A stretch of 17,904 bases of DNA. Source: CAYZWU01 sp964482235 (GTDB taxonomy: Bacteria; Planctomycetota; B15-G4; CAYZWU01). The DNA lies in NCBI GenBank assembly GCA_964482235.1, contig CAYZWU010000082.1:1-17904 (forward strand), in the 5' to 3' direction. Made by a program: the position numbers and the translations under genes. How positions within the stretch are numbered: the first letter of the stretch is position 1; every line of letters starts with the position of its first letter. Positions 1 to 5,920 of this stretch are shown piece by piece. The notes beneath the pieces are model-generated. The model ran no database searches. It was not told where the DNA came from and saw nothing but the letters and a program-made list of their open reading frames with translations.

Positions 1-1
1 C

Positions 2-376
2 AAGCTTCGAGAGGAATGGCCCGGGATCCTCGCATGGGCGGTTCATGGTTGCCTGGAGTGGCAGGAGAAGGGCCTCCAGACTCCGGACAAAGTTCGGGTT
101 GCCACCGATGACTACCAGGCTCAGCAAGACCATTTCGGCGAGTTCTTCGAGGAACGCTGCGAATTCGGTCCGGACGAGCAGGTGACTCGAAAAGCCCTGG
201 TTTCCGCTTACCACGCCTGGTGTGAAGCCACGGGAATCAAGCATCCGAGGAGCCGGAATGCTCTCTTCGACAGCGTTAGACAGTCGGAAGGCGTTATCGA
301 CAATTCCATTGACCGCGAACGAGGCTTCTCCGGGATCGGAATCCGGCCACACCAGACGACGATAGGCGAGCTGTAG
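2..376 (+). CDS. P4-type phage/plasmid DNA primase, C-terminal fragment (5' end outside window)
   Basis: The frame is open from base 2 and gives about 124 residues before the stop. It begins KLREEWPGILAWAVHGCLEW, continues with a GL..P..V..AT..Y pattern and then a D..FGEFFEERCEF stretch. That is the typical end of the helicase part and the start of the C-terminal winged-helix domain of P4/D5-family primase-helicases (TIGR01613-like). These proteins unwind and prime replication of satellite phages, plasmids and integrative elements. The remainder (residues about 60 to 124, ending near IRPHQTTIGEL) fits the poorly conserved C-terminal DNA-binding domain of the family. The catalytic Walker and primase motifs would lie upstream, outside the window. 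Its position beside an integrase supports a role in replicating the element. The family call is from remembered pattern, not from a search. Confidence 0.8.
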   Translation, partial: KLREEWPGILAWAVHGCLEWQEKGLQTPDKVRVATDDYQAQQDHFGEFFEERCEFGPDEQVTRKALVSAYHAWCEATGIKHPRSRNALFDSVRQSEGVIDNSIDRERGFSGIGIRPHQTTIGEL

Positions 377-801
377 AATGTTGCAGATTTCAGTTTGTTT
401 CACCGTTTTCAGGTTTACCGCCTATGGGAGCTCCCTAGGGGATAATCCGGAAATCGCTGCGCAGACTGTGAAACTGCAACATCAGGAGAGAGAGGTGTGG
501 TCACAGAGGGCCGTGCCTCTCGTAAAATCTTGTGAGAAAACCTGTAATGAAAGCGTGGCTGCTGTCCGGAAACTCGCGTTGCCTGGTATCCCCCGAGAAA
601 CCCGGCCCACCGAGCTGCAGAAAAACTGCGACACGGAGGCGTGGGGGCTCGCTTCCCCTGGGGCTCGGCAACGTCGGTGCGAAACAGCCACCTGGACATC
701 AAGATGAATTGATTGAAATCAAAATGGAGTGAAAAGTGCAAAATCATCAAGACAAACCCACCAATGAAGTACAGTCCGAGCATAAGGGGGAGGCAGGTGT
801 G
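377..801. other. Gene-poor stretch of the element
   Basis: No convincing gene is visible between the primase and the first HTH gene. There is a 10-bp palindrome GGGAGCTCCC at 426-435, flanked by CTA and TAG, which could be a small hairpin or operator. Two short reading frames exist. One starts at GTG 495 after a purine-rich AGGAGAGAGAGG tract and runs to 707. The other runs 532-732 and ends in the residues DELIEIKME. Neither has a recognisable domain or convincing composition. Lineage-specific small genes here cannot be excluded. Confidence 0.4.
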
Positions 802-1053
802 ATGCCGTCCCAGGCGAGTGGGCATCTTCTCACCACGCGGGAAGCCGCCAAGTTCTTACGGGTATCCGAACGATGGCTCCGCGAGGCGATCAAAAGGACA
901 CCTGATGCACCGGGCTCAATCCCTCACCATCGATTGCCAGGACGTCGAGGCGGGGTCCGCTTCTTCAGGGACGAACTGATCGAGTGGCTGGAGGAAGACT
1001 CACCTCCTGTGGAGGTCATGCGGTCCTGGAAGAAGAAGAGCCGCAGCAGATGA
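802..1053 (+). CDS. Excisionase/AlpA-like helix-turn-helix DNA-binding protein
   Basis: An 83-residue basic protein. Residues about 7 to 60 (HLLTTREAAKFLRVSERWLR and the following RRGGVRFFRDELIEWLEE) match the HTH_17 / excisionase pattern: a helix-turn-helix that reads LLT..EAA.FL.VS...L, a basic wing, then an FR..ELIEWL helix. Such proteins bend DNA as recombination directionality factors or act as small regulators in mobile elements. I chose the ATG at 802 because a strong AAGGGGGAGG ribosome site (784-793) sits 8 nt upstream and the added N-terminus is low-complexity. A GTG at 736 with a GGAG 6 nt before it would give a 105-residue form and is a fair alternative. The tail KKKSRSR is strongly basic. 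Excisionase is an inference from its place next to the integrase; it could instead be a transcription regulator. Confidence 0.75.
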   Translation: MPSQASGHLLTTREAAKFLRVSERWLREAIKRTPDAPGSIPHHRLPGRRGGVRFFRDELIEWLEEDSPPVEVMRSWKKKSRSR

Positions 1054-1113
1054 GAGTGCTGCCAGTCATTACACGAGAAAAAATGATATAACGAGCCTGG
1101 AACGACGAGGCAC

Positions 1114-1120
1114 AGAGGTG
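1114..1120 (+). promoter_or_regulatory. Ribosome binding site AGAGGTG of the 67-residue ORF
   Basis: The AGAGGTG lies 4 nt before the ATG at 1125. It supports that start and makes the small protein likely to be expressed; the two genes after it are probably translated by coupling. Confidence 0.5.
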
Positions 1121-1124
1121 AACC

Positions 1125-1328
1125 ATGATAAAAAATCCAATTTATAAAGATACCAAGCCGGTGAAGCTTCCCGATGGAACCACTGTGAGAAAAGAGACAG
1201 AATGGTGGTACATCCGGTGGACGGACGCATCTGGCAAGCGCCGCAAGAAGAAGGCGGTCAAGAATGCCGGGATGAGCCTGTCGGCTTTCATCATGACTCC
1301 GCACCGGAAAGAAGGGCGCGCAAAATGA
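1125..1328 (+). CDS. Small basic protein resembling a free-standing integrase arm-binding domain
   Basis: 67 residues and highly basic. The middle, ETEWWYIRWTDASGKRRKKK, has the look of the three-stranded arm-type DNA-binding domain found at the N-terminus of many tyrosine recombinases: an aromatic pair, then a strand, then a G-basic turn, then a basic strand. The integrase downstream has a comparable segment (TWWVEFRDHLDRRQRV, residues 20-35). Here the domain is not followed by a core-binding or catalytic domain. The stop overlaps the next start as ATGA (1325-1328), so it is probably translationally coupled to the next gene and to the integrase. It may be a recombination accessory protein, or the relic of an older integrase cut off by a deletion or frameshift. 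No family was recognised with certainty. Confidence 0.6.
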   Translation: MIKNPIYKDTKPVKLPDGTTVRKETEWWYIRWTDASGKRRKKKAVKNAGMSLSAFIMTPHRKEGRAK

Positions 1329-1567
1329 AGAAGCAGCCTGGATCCCGGATCGCGCTTTCAGCCCTTCTCGTTCGCGCCGAAGAAGCTGCGGATATGCTAG
1401 GGCTTGGGCGTTCGACTTTCTACAAGCACGATGCCCGTGGACTCGTTCCAATGGCGGTACGGCTCGGATCGGTGAAAAGATGGAACGTTGCGGAACTCCA
1501 GGCGTGGGCTGTGGCAGGCTGCCCGCCCCGGGACCGATGGGAGACGATAAAGAAGAGAGGATCGTAA
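1325..1567 (+). CDS. Small HTH protein (AlpA/MerR-like DNA-binding fold)
   Basis: 80 residues. After a short basic N-terminus it reads LVRAEEAADMLGLGRSTFYK, then a basic turn, VPMAVRLGSVKRWNVAELQAW. This is the HTH_17/AlpA layout: a helix-turn-helix at about residues 15-35, a wing with VRLGS..RW, then an EL..W helix. AlpA-type proteins control excision or integrase expression in P4-like elements. The ATG at 1325 overlaps the previous stop, and its own stop (TAA 1565-1567) is 2 nt before the integrase start, so the three genes form one unit. An upstream GAAGGG is rather far from the ATG, fitting translational coupling. It is the second HTH adaptor in under 800 bp; which one is the directionality factor cannot be told from sequence. 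Confidence 0.75.
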   Translation: MKKQPGSRIALSALLVRAEEAADMLGLGRSTFYKHDARGLVPMAVRLGSVKRWNVAELQAWAVAGCPPRDRWETIKKRGS

Positions 1568-1569
1568 TC

Positions 1570-2982
1570 ATGTCGTGCTTTCAGCCAAAGTACAAGAATC
1601 AGCACGGAAAACGTGTCAGCAGTCAGACCTGGTGGGTCGAGTTTCGCGACCACCTGGACCGACGCCAGCGTGTTCCGGGTTTCCGCGATCAGGCCGCGAC
1701 CCGCGAGCTTGAGCGGAGATTGAAGCGCCTCGTGATTATGCGGGCTTCCGGTGCTGGCCTTGATCAGGAAATGGCACGCTGGATCGAAGGGCTCCCGACG
1801 AAGCTCCGGAACAAGCTCGGAAAGATCGGCCTGCTGGAGAGACGCCATGTGGCTGCATCTCAGCCCCTGAGCGAACACCTGAAGGAATTCCAGAAGGCTC
1901 TCGAAGCGAAAGGCAGTACAGGACGCCACGTGAAACAGACCGTGGCGCGGGTGAAGCGGGTGCTGGATGAATGCCAGTTCGTGAACTGGACGGACATCGA
2001 TCCGCAATACGTTGAGCGGTTCCTGTTCCAGCATCGGGAGAAGGGTGATTTCGGTGTGCAATCCTCGAACTACTACCTTCAGGCGGCAAAGCAGTTCACA
2101 CGGTGGATGGTCCGCATGGGGCGGGGCACGGAAGAACCGCTCCGCGTTCTGAGCCCGTTGAACGCCCGTACAGACGTTCGGCGTAAGAGGAGAGCCTTGA
2201 CCTCGAAAGAAGCCCGCTCTCTCCTCAAATCGACAGCTGGAGGACCCGAGCGTGCTGGAATCCCGGGATCAGAACGAGCCATCCTGTACCTGGTTGCGCT
2301 GGAGACCGGATTGCGGGCTGGTGAGCTGGAAAGCCTCCAGGTTCAGGATTTCACTCTTGATGGGGATAAGCCGACGGTCCGGGTGCGGGCGGCATACTCC
2401 AAGCATCGTCGAGAGGATGTACTTCCGCTTCGCCCAGTCCTATCCGATCTGCTCCATGAACTGTTCCGGAACCGACTGCCCTCCGCTCCCGCCTTCAGAA
2501 TACCTTGCAACTGGCGACCCGCTGAGATGCTCCGAGAAGACTTGAAGGTGGCCAAGATCAAGGAAAAGGATTCGGATGGCCGAATCGTGGATTTCCACGG
2601 CCTGCGGCACACCTACATCACGAACCTGGCCCGGGGCGGCGTTCAGCCCCAGGTGGCAAAGCAGCTCGCCAGGCACGGATCGATCACCCTGACCATCGAC
2701 CGCTACACCCACGTCCGTCTAGAGGACGAACGCACCGCCCTGGAGGCGTTGCCCGATCTGGAACCGAAGAAGAAGAAGAAGGAGGGGGAAAAGAAAATCG
2801 CGGCCACCGCCAGCATCTCTTCTCACTTGGGGTCCCACTTGGGGTCCGAGGATGGAAACCAAGAGACTCGTGGAGACACTGGCGGACGTAAGCCGCGAAT
2901 TTCCAATGTATCTGGTGCCCCCTCCAGGATTCGAACCCGGGACCCGCGGATTAAGAATCCGCTGCTCTACCGCCTGAGCTAA
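1570..2982 (+). CDS. int: Tyrosine recombinase (integrase) of the element
   Basis: 470 residues. It catalyses site-specific insertion and excision by strand exchange through a tyrosine-DNA link. Residues 1-55 form an arm-binding-like N-terminus (TWWVEF...). Residues about 97-185 are the SAM-like core-binding domain, and about 208-398 the catalytic domain. Visible active-site residues are R249 (ETGLRAGEL), K278 (AYSKHR), H343 and R346 (DFHGLRHTY), H369 (QLARHGS) and Y379 (IDRYTH). The start at ATG 1570 has AGAGAGG 9 nt upstream and follows the previous stop by 2 nt. After a poly-lysine linker (399-409) comes a tail with an HLGSHLGS repeat. The final ~23 residues (448-470, ending NPLLYRLS) are encoded inside the tRNA-Lys gene on the other strand, and the TAA stop uses tRNA bases U7, U8 and A9. 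This places the integrase at the tRNA attachment junction. Function is secure; target choice is inferred from position. Confidence 0.95.
   Translation: MSCFQPKYKNQHGKRVSSQTWWVEFRDHLDRRQRVPGFRDQAATRELERRLKRLVIMRASGAGLDQEMARWIEGLPTKLRNKLGKIGLLERRHVAASQPLSEHLKEFQKALEAKGSTGRHVKQTVARVKRVLDECQFVNWTDIDPQYVERFLFQHREKGDFGVQSSNYYLQAAKQFTRWMVRMGRGTEEPLRVLSPLNARTDVRRKRRALTSKEARSLLKSTAGGPERAGIPGSERAILYLVALETGLRAGELESLQVQDFTLDGDKPTVRVRAAYSKHRREDVLPLRPVLSDLLHELFRNRLPSAPAFRIPCNWRPAEMLREDLKVAKIKEKDSDGRIVDFHGLRHTYITNLARGGVQPQVAKQLARHGSITLTIDRYTHVRLEDERTALEALPDLEPKKKKKEGEKKIAATASISSHLGSHLGSEDGNQETRGDTGGRKPRISNVSGAPSRIRTRDPRIKNPLLYRLS
2824..2847 (+). repeat. Two tandem copies of a 12-bp repeat near the integrase 3' end
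   Basis: CACTTGGGGTCC occurs twice head to tail with no mismatch, 66 bp from the tRNA-Lys 3' end. It encodes the HLGSHLGS stretch of the integrase tail. Tandem short repeats close to a crossover site are the usual form of integrase arm-type or excisionase binding sites, so it may be both coding and a protein-binding site. It could also be a simple slippage duplication. Confidence 0.7.
2913..2960. other. Inferred attachment site (att) in the 3' half of tRNA-Lys
   Basis: Integrases of this type usually recombine within the anticodon or T-loop part of a tRNA gene and rebuild its 3' end. Here the integrase runs directly into that part. The core limits are not visible; the span given covers CCA through the anticodon loop. 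A second copy of this segment is expected at the far left end of the element; I found none in the window. Confidence 0.55.
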
Positions 2983-2988
2983 GAGGGC
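2913..2988 (-). tRNA. tRNA-Lys (anticodon CTT)
   Basis: A complete cloverleaf on the minus strand, 76 nt including encoded CCA. The acceptor stem GCCCTCT pairs with AGGGGGC (one G-T pair), the D-stem is GCTC/GAGC, and the anticodon stem GCGGA/TCCGC closes the loop TTCTTAA, giving anticodon CTT. The T-arm has TTCGAAT and the discriminator base is A. The 3' end faces left into the integrative element and its 3' half is the probable attachment site. It lies 42 nt downstream of tRNA-His and is probably processed from the same transcript. Confidence 0.95.
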
Positions 2989-3030
2989 TTTTTCAACCTA
3001 AACCGCTTCGATAGCGGCGGATAATGACTT

Positions 3031-3108
3031 TGGGGTGAGTGAGGGGATTCGAACCCCCGACTTCCAGAACCACAATCTGGCGCTCTAACCAACTGAGCTA
3101 CACTCACC
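3031..3108 (-). tRNA. tRNA-His (anticodon GTG)
   Basis: A complete cloverleaf on the minus strand with encoded CCA. The acceptor stem GTGAGTG pairs with CACTCAC. An extra G at position -1 pairs with discriminator C73, which is diagnostic of bacterial tRNA-His. The anticodon stem CCAGA/TCTGG closes the loop TTGTGGT, giving GTG. The T-arm has TTCGAAT. It is the first gene of the tRNA-His/tRNA-Lys pair. Confidence 0.96.
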
Positions 3109-3126
3109 GTCGACAAAGAACAGGAC

Positions 3127-3154
3127 AGATTAGCAATTTGACAAATGTTGTCAA
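3127..3154 (-). promoter_or_regulatory. Candidate promoter of the tRNA-His/tRNA-Lys pair
   Basis: On the minus strand a perfect -35 TTGACA (3154-3149) is followed after 16 nt by TAATCT (3132-3127), a weak -10. This puts the start roughly 10-15 nt before the tRNA-His 5' end, as expected for a tRNA operon. The -35 lies in the perfect inverted repeat TTGACAA-ATG-TTGTCAA at 3138-3154 (plus-strand reading). Confidence 0.5.
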
Positions 3155-3189
3155 TAAGCCGTTCCGGACTTTTTTCCGATTTTCGCTTC

Positions 3190-4656
3190 TCAGAAACCGA
3201 TGACGAACTGGAGGAGGAGAGCGTCGTTTGAGTAGTGCTTGGCTCCCCAGTTCATGTCCGTGTGGGCCTCGTCGCGGAAGATGTAGTTGAGCTGCAGCTT
3301 GCCGTCGTTCACGTTTTCCGGATCGAAGTAGTAGTTGAGGCCAATCGTCTTCCAGCAGAGGTCGTCGAAGAGCGATGAACGGCTGTCCAGCAGCTCGAGC
3401 ACCTCGTACCGGGCGATCGCTTCCAGCCCCTCGCTCAGGAACGAGAGACGGTGTCCGGCCGTCACGTGGTAGCCGACCTGGTCGTCGCAATGCTTGGTCC
3501 GGGTGCGGATCAGCTCGGCTTTCAGCCAGGTCTTCTTCTCGTTGAACAGGAACTTCGTGGCCACGTCGAAAAGGACATCGTCCACCCTGTGCACACCGCC
3601 GCTGACCATGTTGAAGGCCACGGCCGAGTTCCTCGACACACCGCCCGAAACCATCCAGAAGTAGTCGTCCTGGTCGAGCACGTTGACCTGCATGCGACCC
3701 ATGTAGTTGTACTGATCGGTGTCCGTCCCCATGTTGCCCCAGGCGTCGTAGGGATTGGAGACTGTCGTCATGTTGTTCCGAAGCGCGCGGTGGGCTCCGT
3801 TGTAGACTCCGGCCCAGAGCTGCACGCGGTCGTCGGTCAGGAAGTTGCCCTTCACGTAGAACCCCTTGTCCCGAGCCGTGCCCGGAGGGAGGAGATTCTG
3901 CACGATGAGGGGATGCTCGATCGTATCGAGGAAGAAGATGTCCTCCTGGCCTGCAGGCGACAGGAAGACCGGGCCGAGGCCGGCGTTGAACTCGAGCCGT
4001 CCCATCAGGTCGGTCTCCACGGGAAGCCTCCAGGTGACCATGGCGTCGGTGAGGCGGCCGTTCCGGTCCATGGCGCCGAGGTCGTTCTCGTTGGAGAACT
4101 CGTATGCCACCTTGTAGGTGACCTGCTCCACCACCTGTCCCGTCAGATAGATGCGGGCGCCGGGCAGGGTGATCTCGTCGTTGTCATTGACCGGGAAGGG
4201 TAGGAACGGGGCAGCCGGTCCGACGGGGTTGGAGTTGATGCCGTCGTTCTGAACCCAGCTTGAGCGTCCTGCCAGGAAGAGGTTTATGTTGAGCAGCTTG
4301 TCCAGGCCGCCTGTCATGTCACCCTTCTTGATGTAACCGGTCTCCTCGGCCATCGGTCCGCTGTAGGAGAAGGACCTGTCAAGGAACTCCCGGATGTCGA
4401 ACTCGCCCTCGGCCGGATCGGACTTGGCTTCCTCGCCGGTGATCTCGCGGATCATCCGCTCCACCTCGGCAGCATCGAGCTTGCTGCCGAGCTCGTCCTT
4501 GAGATTCGCGATCTCCGCGCGCAGCGCTGCATTCTCCTCTTTCAGCTGCTGGCTGCCGTCCTCATTCTTCTCCTGGCTGATGATCGTCTCCCCCCCGAGG
4601 GCCTGACAGGCCAGAACCGCCATGAACAGTGGCAACAGCAAGAAACGTTTTTTCAT
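3190..4656 (-). CDS. Outer-membrane porin of the phosphate-selective OprO/OprP type
   Basis: 488 residues. The N-terminus MKKRFLLLPLFMAVLACQAL is a signal peptide with a VLAC segment (C17) that could be a lipobox, although a Sec signal cleaved near ALGG is as likely. Residues about 35-72 (heptads with KEENAALRAEIANLKDEL) form a coiled coil, as in many porins with a periplasmic stalk. The rest is rich in alternating aromatic strands ending in FVIGF, with a C-terminal phenylalanine as beta-barrel insertion requires. Length and strand pattern (LPGARIYLTGQVVEQVTYKV, WRLPVETDLMGRLEFNAGLG) fit the Porin_O_P family. Such porins pass anions or small sugars, and the substrate here is not readable. I chose ATG 4656 with AAGGAGG 6 nt upstream; a GTG directly before it is too close to the ribosome site. 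It diverges from a sugar ABC operon. No clear terminator follows it. Confidence 0.82.
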   Translation of the reverse strand: MKKRFLLLPLFMAVLACQALGGETIISQEKNEDGSQQLKEENAALRAEIANLKDELGSKLDAAEVERMIREITGEEAKSDPAEGEFDIREFLDRSFSYSGPMAEETGYIKKGDMTGGLDKLLNINLFLAGRSSWVQNDGINSNPVGPAAPFLPFPVNDNDEITLPGARIYLTGQVVEQVTYKVAYEFSNENDLGAMDRNGRLTDAMVTWRLPVETDLMGRLEFNAGLGPVFLSPAGQEDIFFLDTIEHPLIVQNLLPPGTARDKGFYVKGNFLTDDRVQLWAGVYNGAHRALRNNMTTVSNPYDAWGNMGTDTDQYNYMGRMQVNVLDQDDYFWMVSGGVSRNSAVAFNMVSGGVHRVDDVLFDVATKFLFNEKKTWLKAELIRTRTKHCDDQVGYHVTAGHRLSFLSEGLEAIARYEVLELLDSRSSLFDDLCWKTIGLNYYFDPENVNDGKLQLNYIFRDEAHTDMNWGAKHYSNDALLLQFVIGF

Positions 4657-4737
4657 CACTCTCCTCCTTGCGCTTGAAAAACGGTCAGGAAATGAACCCT
4701 TTTACGGGGGTGCTTGCTTCAACCGCGGACAGTTGCG

Positions 4738-4766
4738 ATTATGTGAAGTCCAGCAGAGCAAGTAAA
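4738..4766 (-). promoter_or_regulatory. Candidate sigma70-type promoter of the porin
   Basis: On the minus strand TTTACT (4766-4761) and CATAAT (4743-4738) are 17 nt apart: 4/6 and 5/6 matches to consensus, about 80 nt before the porin start. It is in the gap shared with the divergent ABC operon. Confidence 0.45.
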
Positions 4767-4782
4767 GCGGTTTTTTCACTCC

Positions 4783-4811
4783 TTGCCAACAGATCCGGAA
4801 GGCGTTAAAAA
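4783..4811 (+). promoter_or_regulatory. Candidate sigma70-type promoter of the sugar ABC operon
   Basis: TTGCCA (4783-4788, 5/6) and TAAAAA (4806-4811, 4/6) are spaced 17 nt. A start near 4818 would leave a ~75-nt leader. That leader holds CTCGAAC (about 4813-4819), which can pair with GTTCGGG (about 4853-4859), and an internal GGGGA-A-TCCCC. The two candidate promoters of the divergent pair start within about 70 bp of each other, so one regulator could serve both. Confidence 0.4.
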
Positions 4812-4894
4812 GGCTCGAACGGGAAGGGGAATCCCCGGCTCCGTAACAGGGAGTTCGGGATCTGACCAGCCACGGCCGCTGAGAAAGGTACGAG

Positions 4895-5920
4895 ATGAGA
4901 TTGACACGATACTTCGCCGGTCTGATTGTTCTGGGCCTCCTGTTCTGCACTTTCGGCTGCTCGCCGGAGGGTGACGGCTCGGGCGAGGGGGGCGCCTCGC
5001 CCTCGGGCGGAGGCTCCGACATCACCATCGCGGTCATTCCCAAGGGGACGTCGCACGAGTTCTGGAAGTCGATCCACGCCGGTGCGGTCAAGGCCTCGAA
5101 GGAGCTCGGTGTCAAGATCATCTGGAAGGGCCCCCAGAAGGAAGACGACAGGATGGAGCAGATCAAGGTGGTGGAGAGCTTCATCGCCCGGAACGTGGAC
5201 GGCATGGTCCTGGCTCCCCTCGACAAGGAGTTCATGGTCCGTCCCGTGGAGCAGGCGGTGGATGCGGGAATCCCGGTGGTGATCATCGACTCCGGCCTCG
5301 ACTCGAAGAAGCAGATCTCCTTCGTGGCCACGGACAACGAAAAGGGAGGCGTCAAGGCGGCCGAGCGGATGGGCGAGCTCCTCGATGGGAAGGGCCGCGT
5401 GATCGTGCTCCGCTACCAGGTGGGATCGGCCAGCACGATGGCACGGGAGAAGGGTTTCCTCGACACGCTCGCCAAGTCGTTCCCCGGCATCAAGATCGTC
5501 TCGTCCAAGCAGTACGGCGGCGCCACGAGGGAATCGGCCATGAAGAAGTCGGAGAGTCTCCTCCTCCAGCACAAGTCGGATCTCGACGGGATCTTCTGCC
5601 CCAACGAGTCGACCACATACGGCATGCTGCGCGCCCTCCAGCAGTTCGACCTGGCCGGCAAGATCTTCTTCGTCGGCTTCGACACGAGCGAAACCCTGGT
5701 CAAGGCGATGAAGGAGAAGCAGATCCACGGTCTCGTCCTCCAGAACCCCTTCATGATGGGTGAGGAAGGCGTCCGCACCATGGTGCGCCACCTCAGGGAC
5801 AGGTCGGCCAAGGTGGAGAAGCGTATCGACACCGGAGTCGCGATGGCCACGCCCGACAACATGGACGATTCCGAGATCAAGGAACTGCTGCACCCCGACT
5901 TCGAGAAATGGCTGAAGTGA
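4895..5920 (+). CDS. Periplasmic sugar-binding lipoprotein of an ABC transporter (RbsB type)
   Basis: 341 residues. It binds its ligand outside the inner membrane and delivers it to the permease encoded two genes on. The signal peptide ends in TFGC, giving a lipid-anchored cysteine at residue 22, although the -3 residue is not canonical. A Ser/Gly-rich linker (23-40) follows. The mature part starts ITIAVIPKGTSHEFWKSIHA, the classic first strand and helix of the Peripla_BP_4 family. It then has VDGMVLAPLD, GIPVVIIDSGLD and FVATDNEKGG for the first lobe, and DGIFCPNESTTYGMLRAL and FFVGFDTSE for the second. Ribose, allose, autoinducer-2 and inositol binders share this fold, so the sugar cannot be named. 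Start: AAAGG 6 nt before ATG. Its stop overlaps the next gene by 13 nt. Confidence 0.92.
   Translation: MRLTRYFAGLIVLGLLFCTFGCSPEGDGSGEGGASPSGGGSDITIAVIPKGTSHEFWKSIHAGAVKASKELGVKIIWKGPQKEDDRMEQIKVVESFIARNVDGMVLAPLDKEFMVRPVEQAVDAGIPVVIIDSGLDSKKQISFVATDNEKGGVKAAERMGELLDGKGRVIVLRYQVGSASTMAREKGFLDTLAKSFPGIKIVSSKQYGGATRESAMKKSESLLLQHKSDLDGIFCPNESTTYGMLRALQQFDLAGKIFFVGFDTSETLVKAMKEKQIHGLVLQNPFMMGEEGVRTMVRHLRDRSAKVEKRIDTGVAMATPDNMDDSEIKELLHPDFEKWLK

Larger units (their letters stand above)
1..2982. mobile_element. Right end of an integrative element inserted at tRNA-Lys
   Basis: The stretch holds, in order, the end of a P4-type primase, two small helix-turn-helix proteins, a small arm-domain-like protein and a tyrosine recombinase. 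All are on the plus strand, and the recombinase ends inside the 3' half of a tRNA gene lying on the other strand. A primase plus Xis-like proteins plus an integrase abutting a tRNA 3' end is the normal layout of satellite phages and genomic islands. The element continues left of the window, so its cargo and its other attachment site cannot be seen. No transposase, capsid or conjugation gene is present in the visible part. I infer mobility from content; the exact junction within the tRNA cannot be fixed from one end. Confidence 0.85.

Noticed and set aside
3155..3189. Intrinsic terminator after the porin
   Set aside because: CGGA-aaaaag-TCCG is only a 4-bp stem and the T-run is misplaced.
3451..4203. 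250-codon plus-strand frame opposite the porin
   Set aside because: Composition is V/H/G-rich antisense; the porin has a signal peptide, ribosome site and C-terminal phenylalanine.
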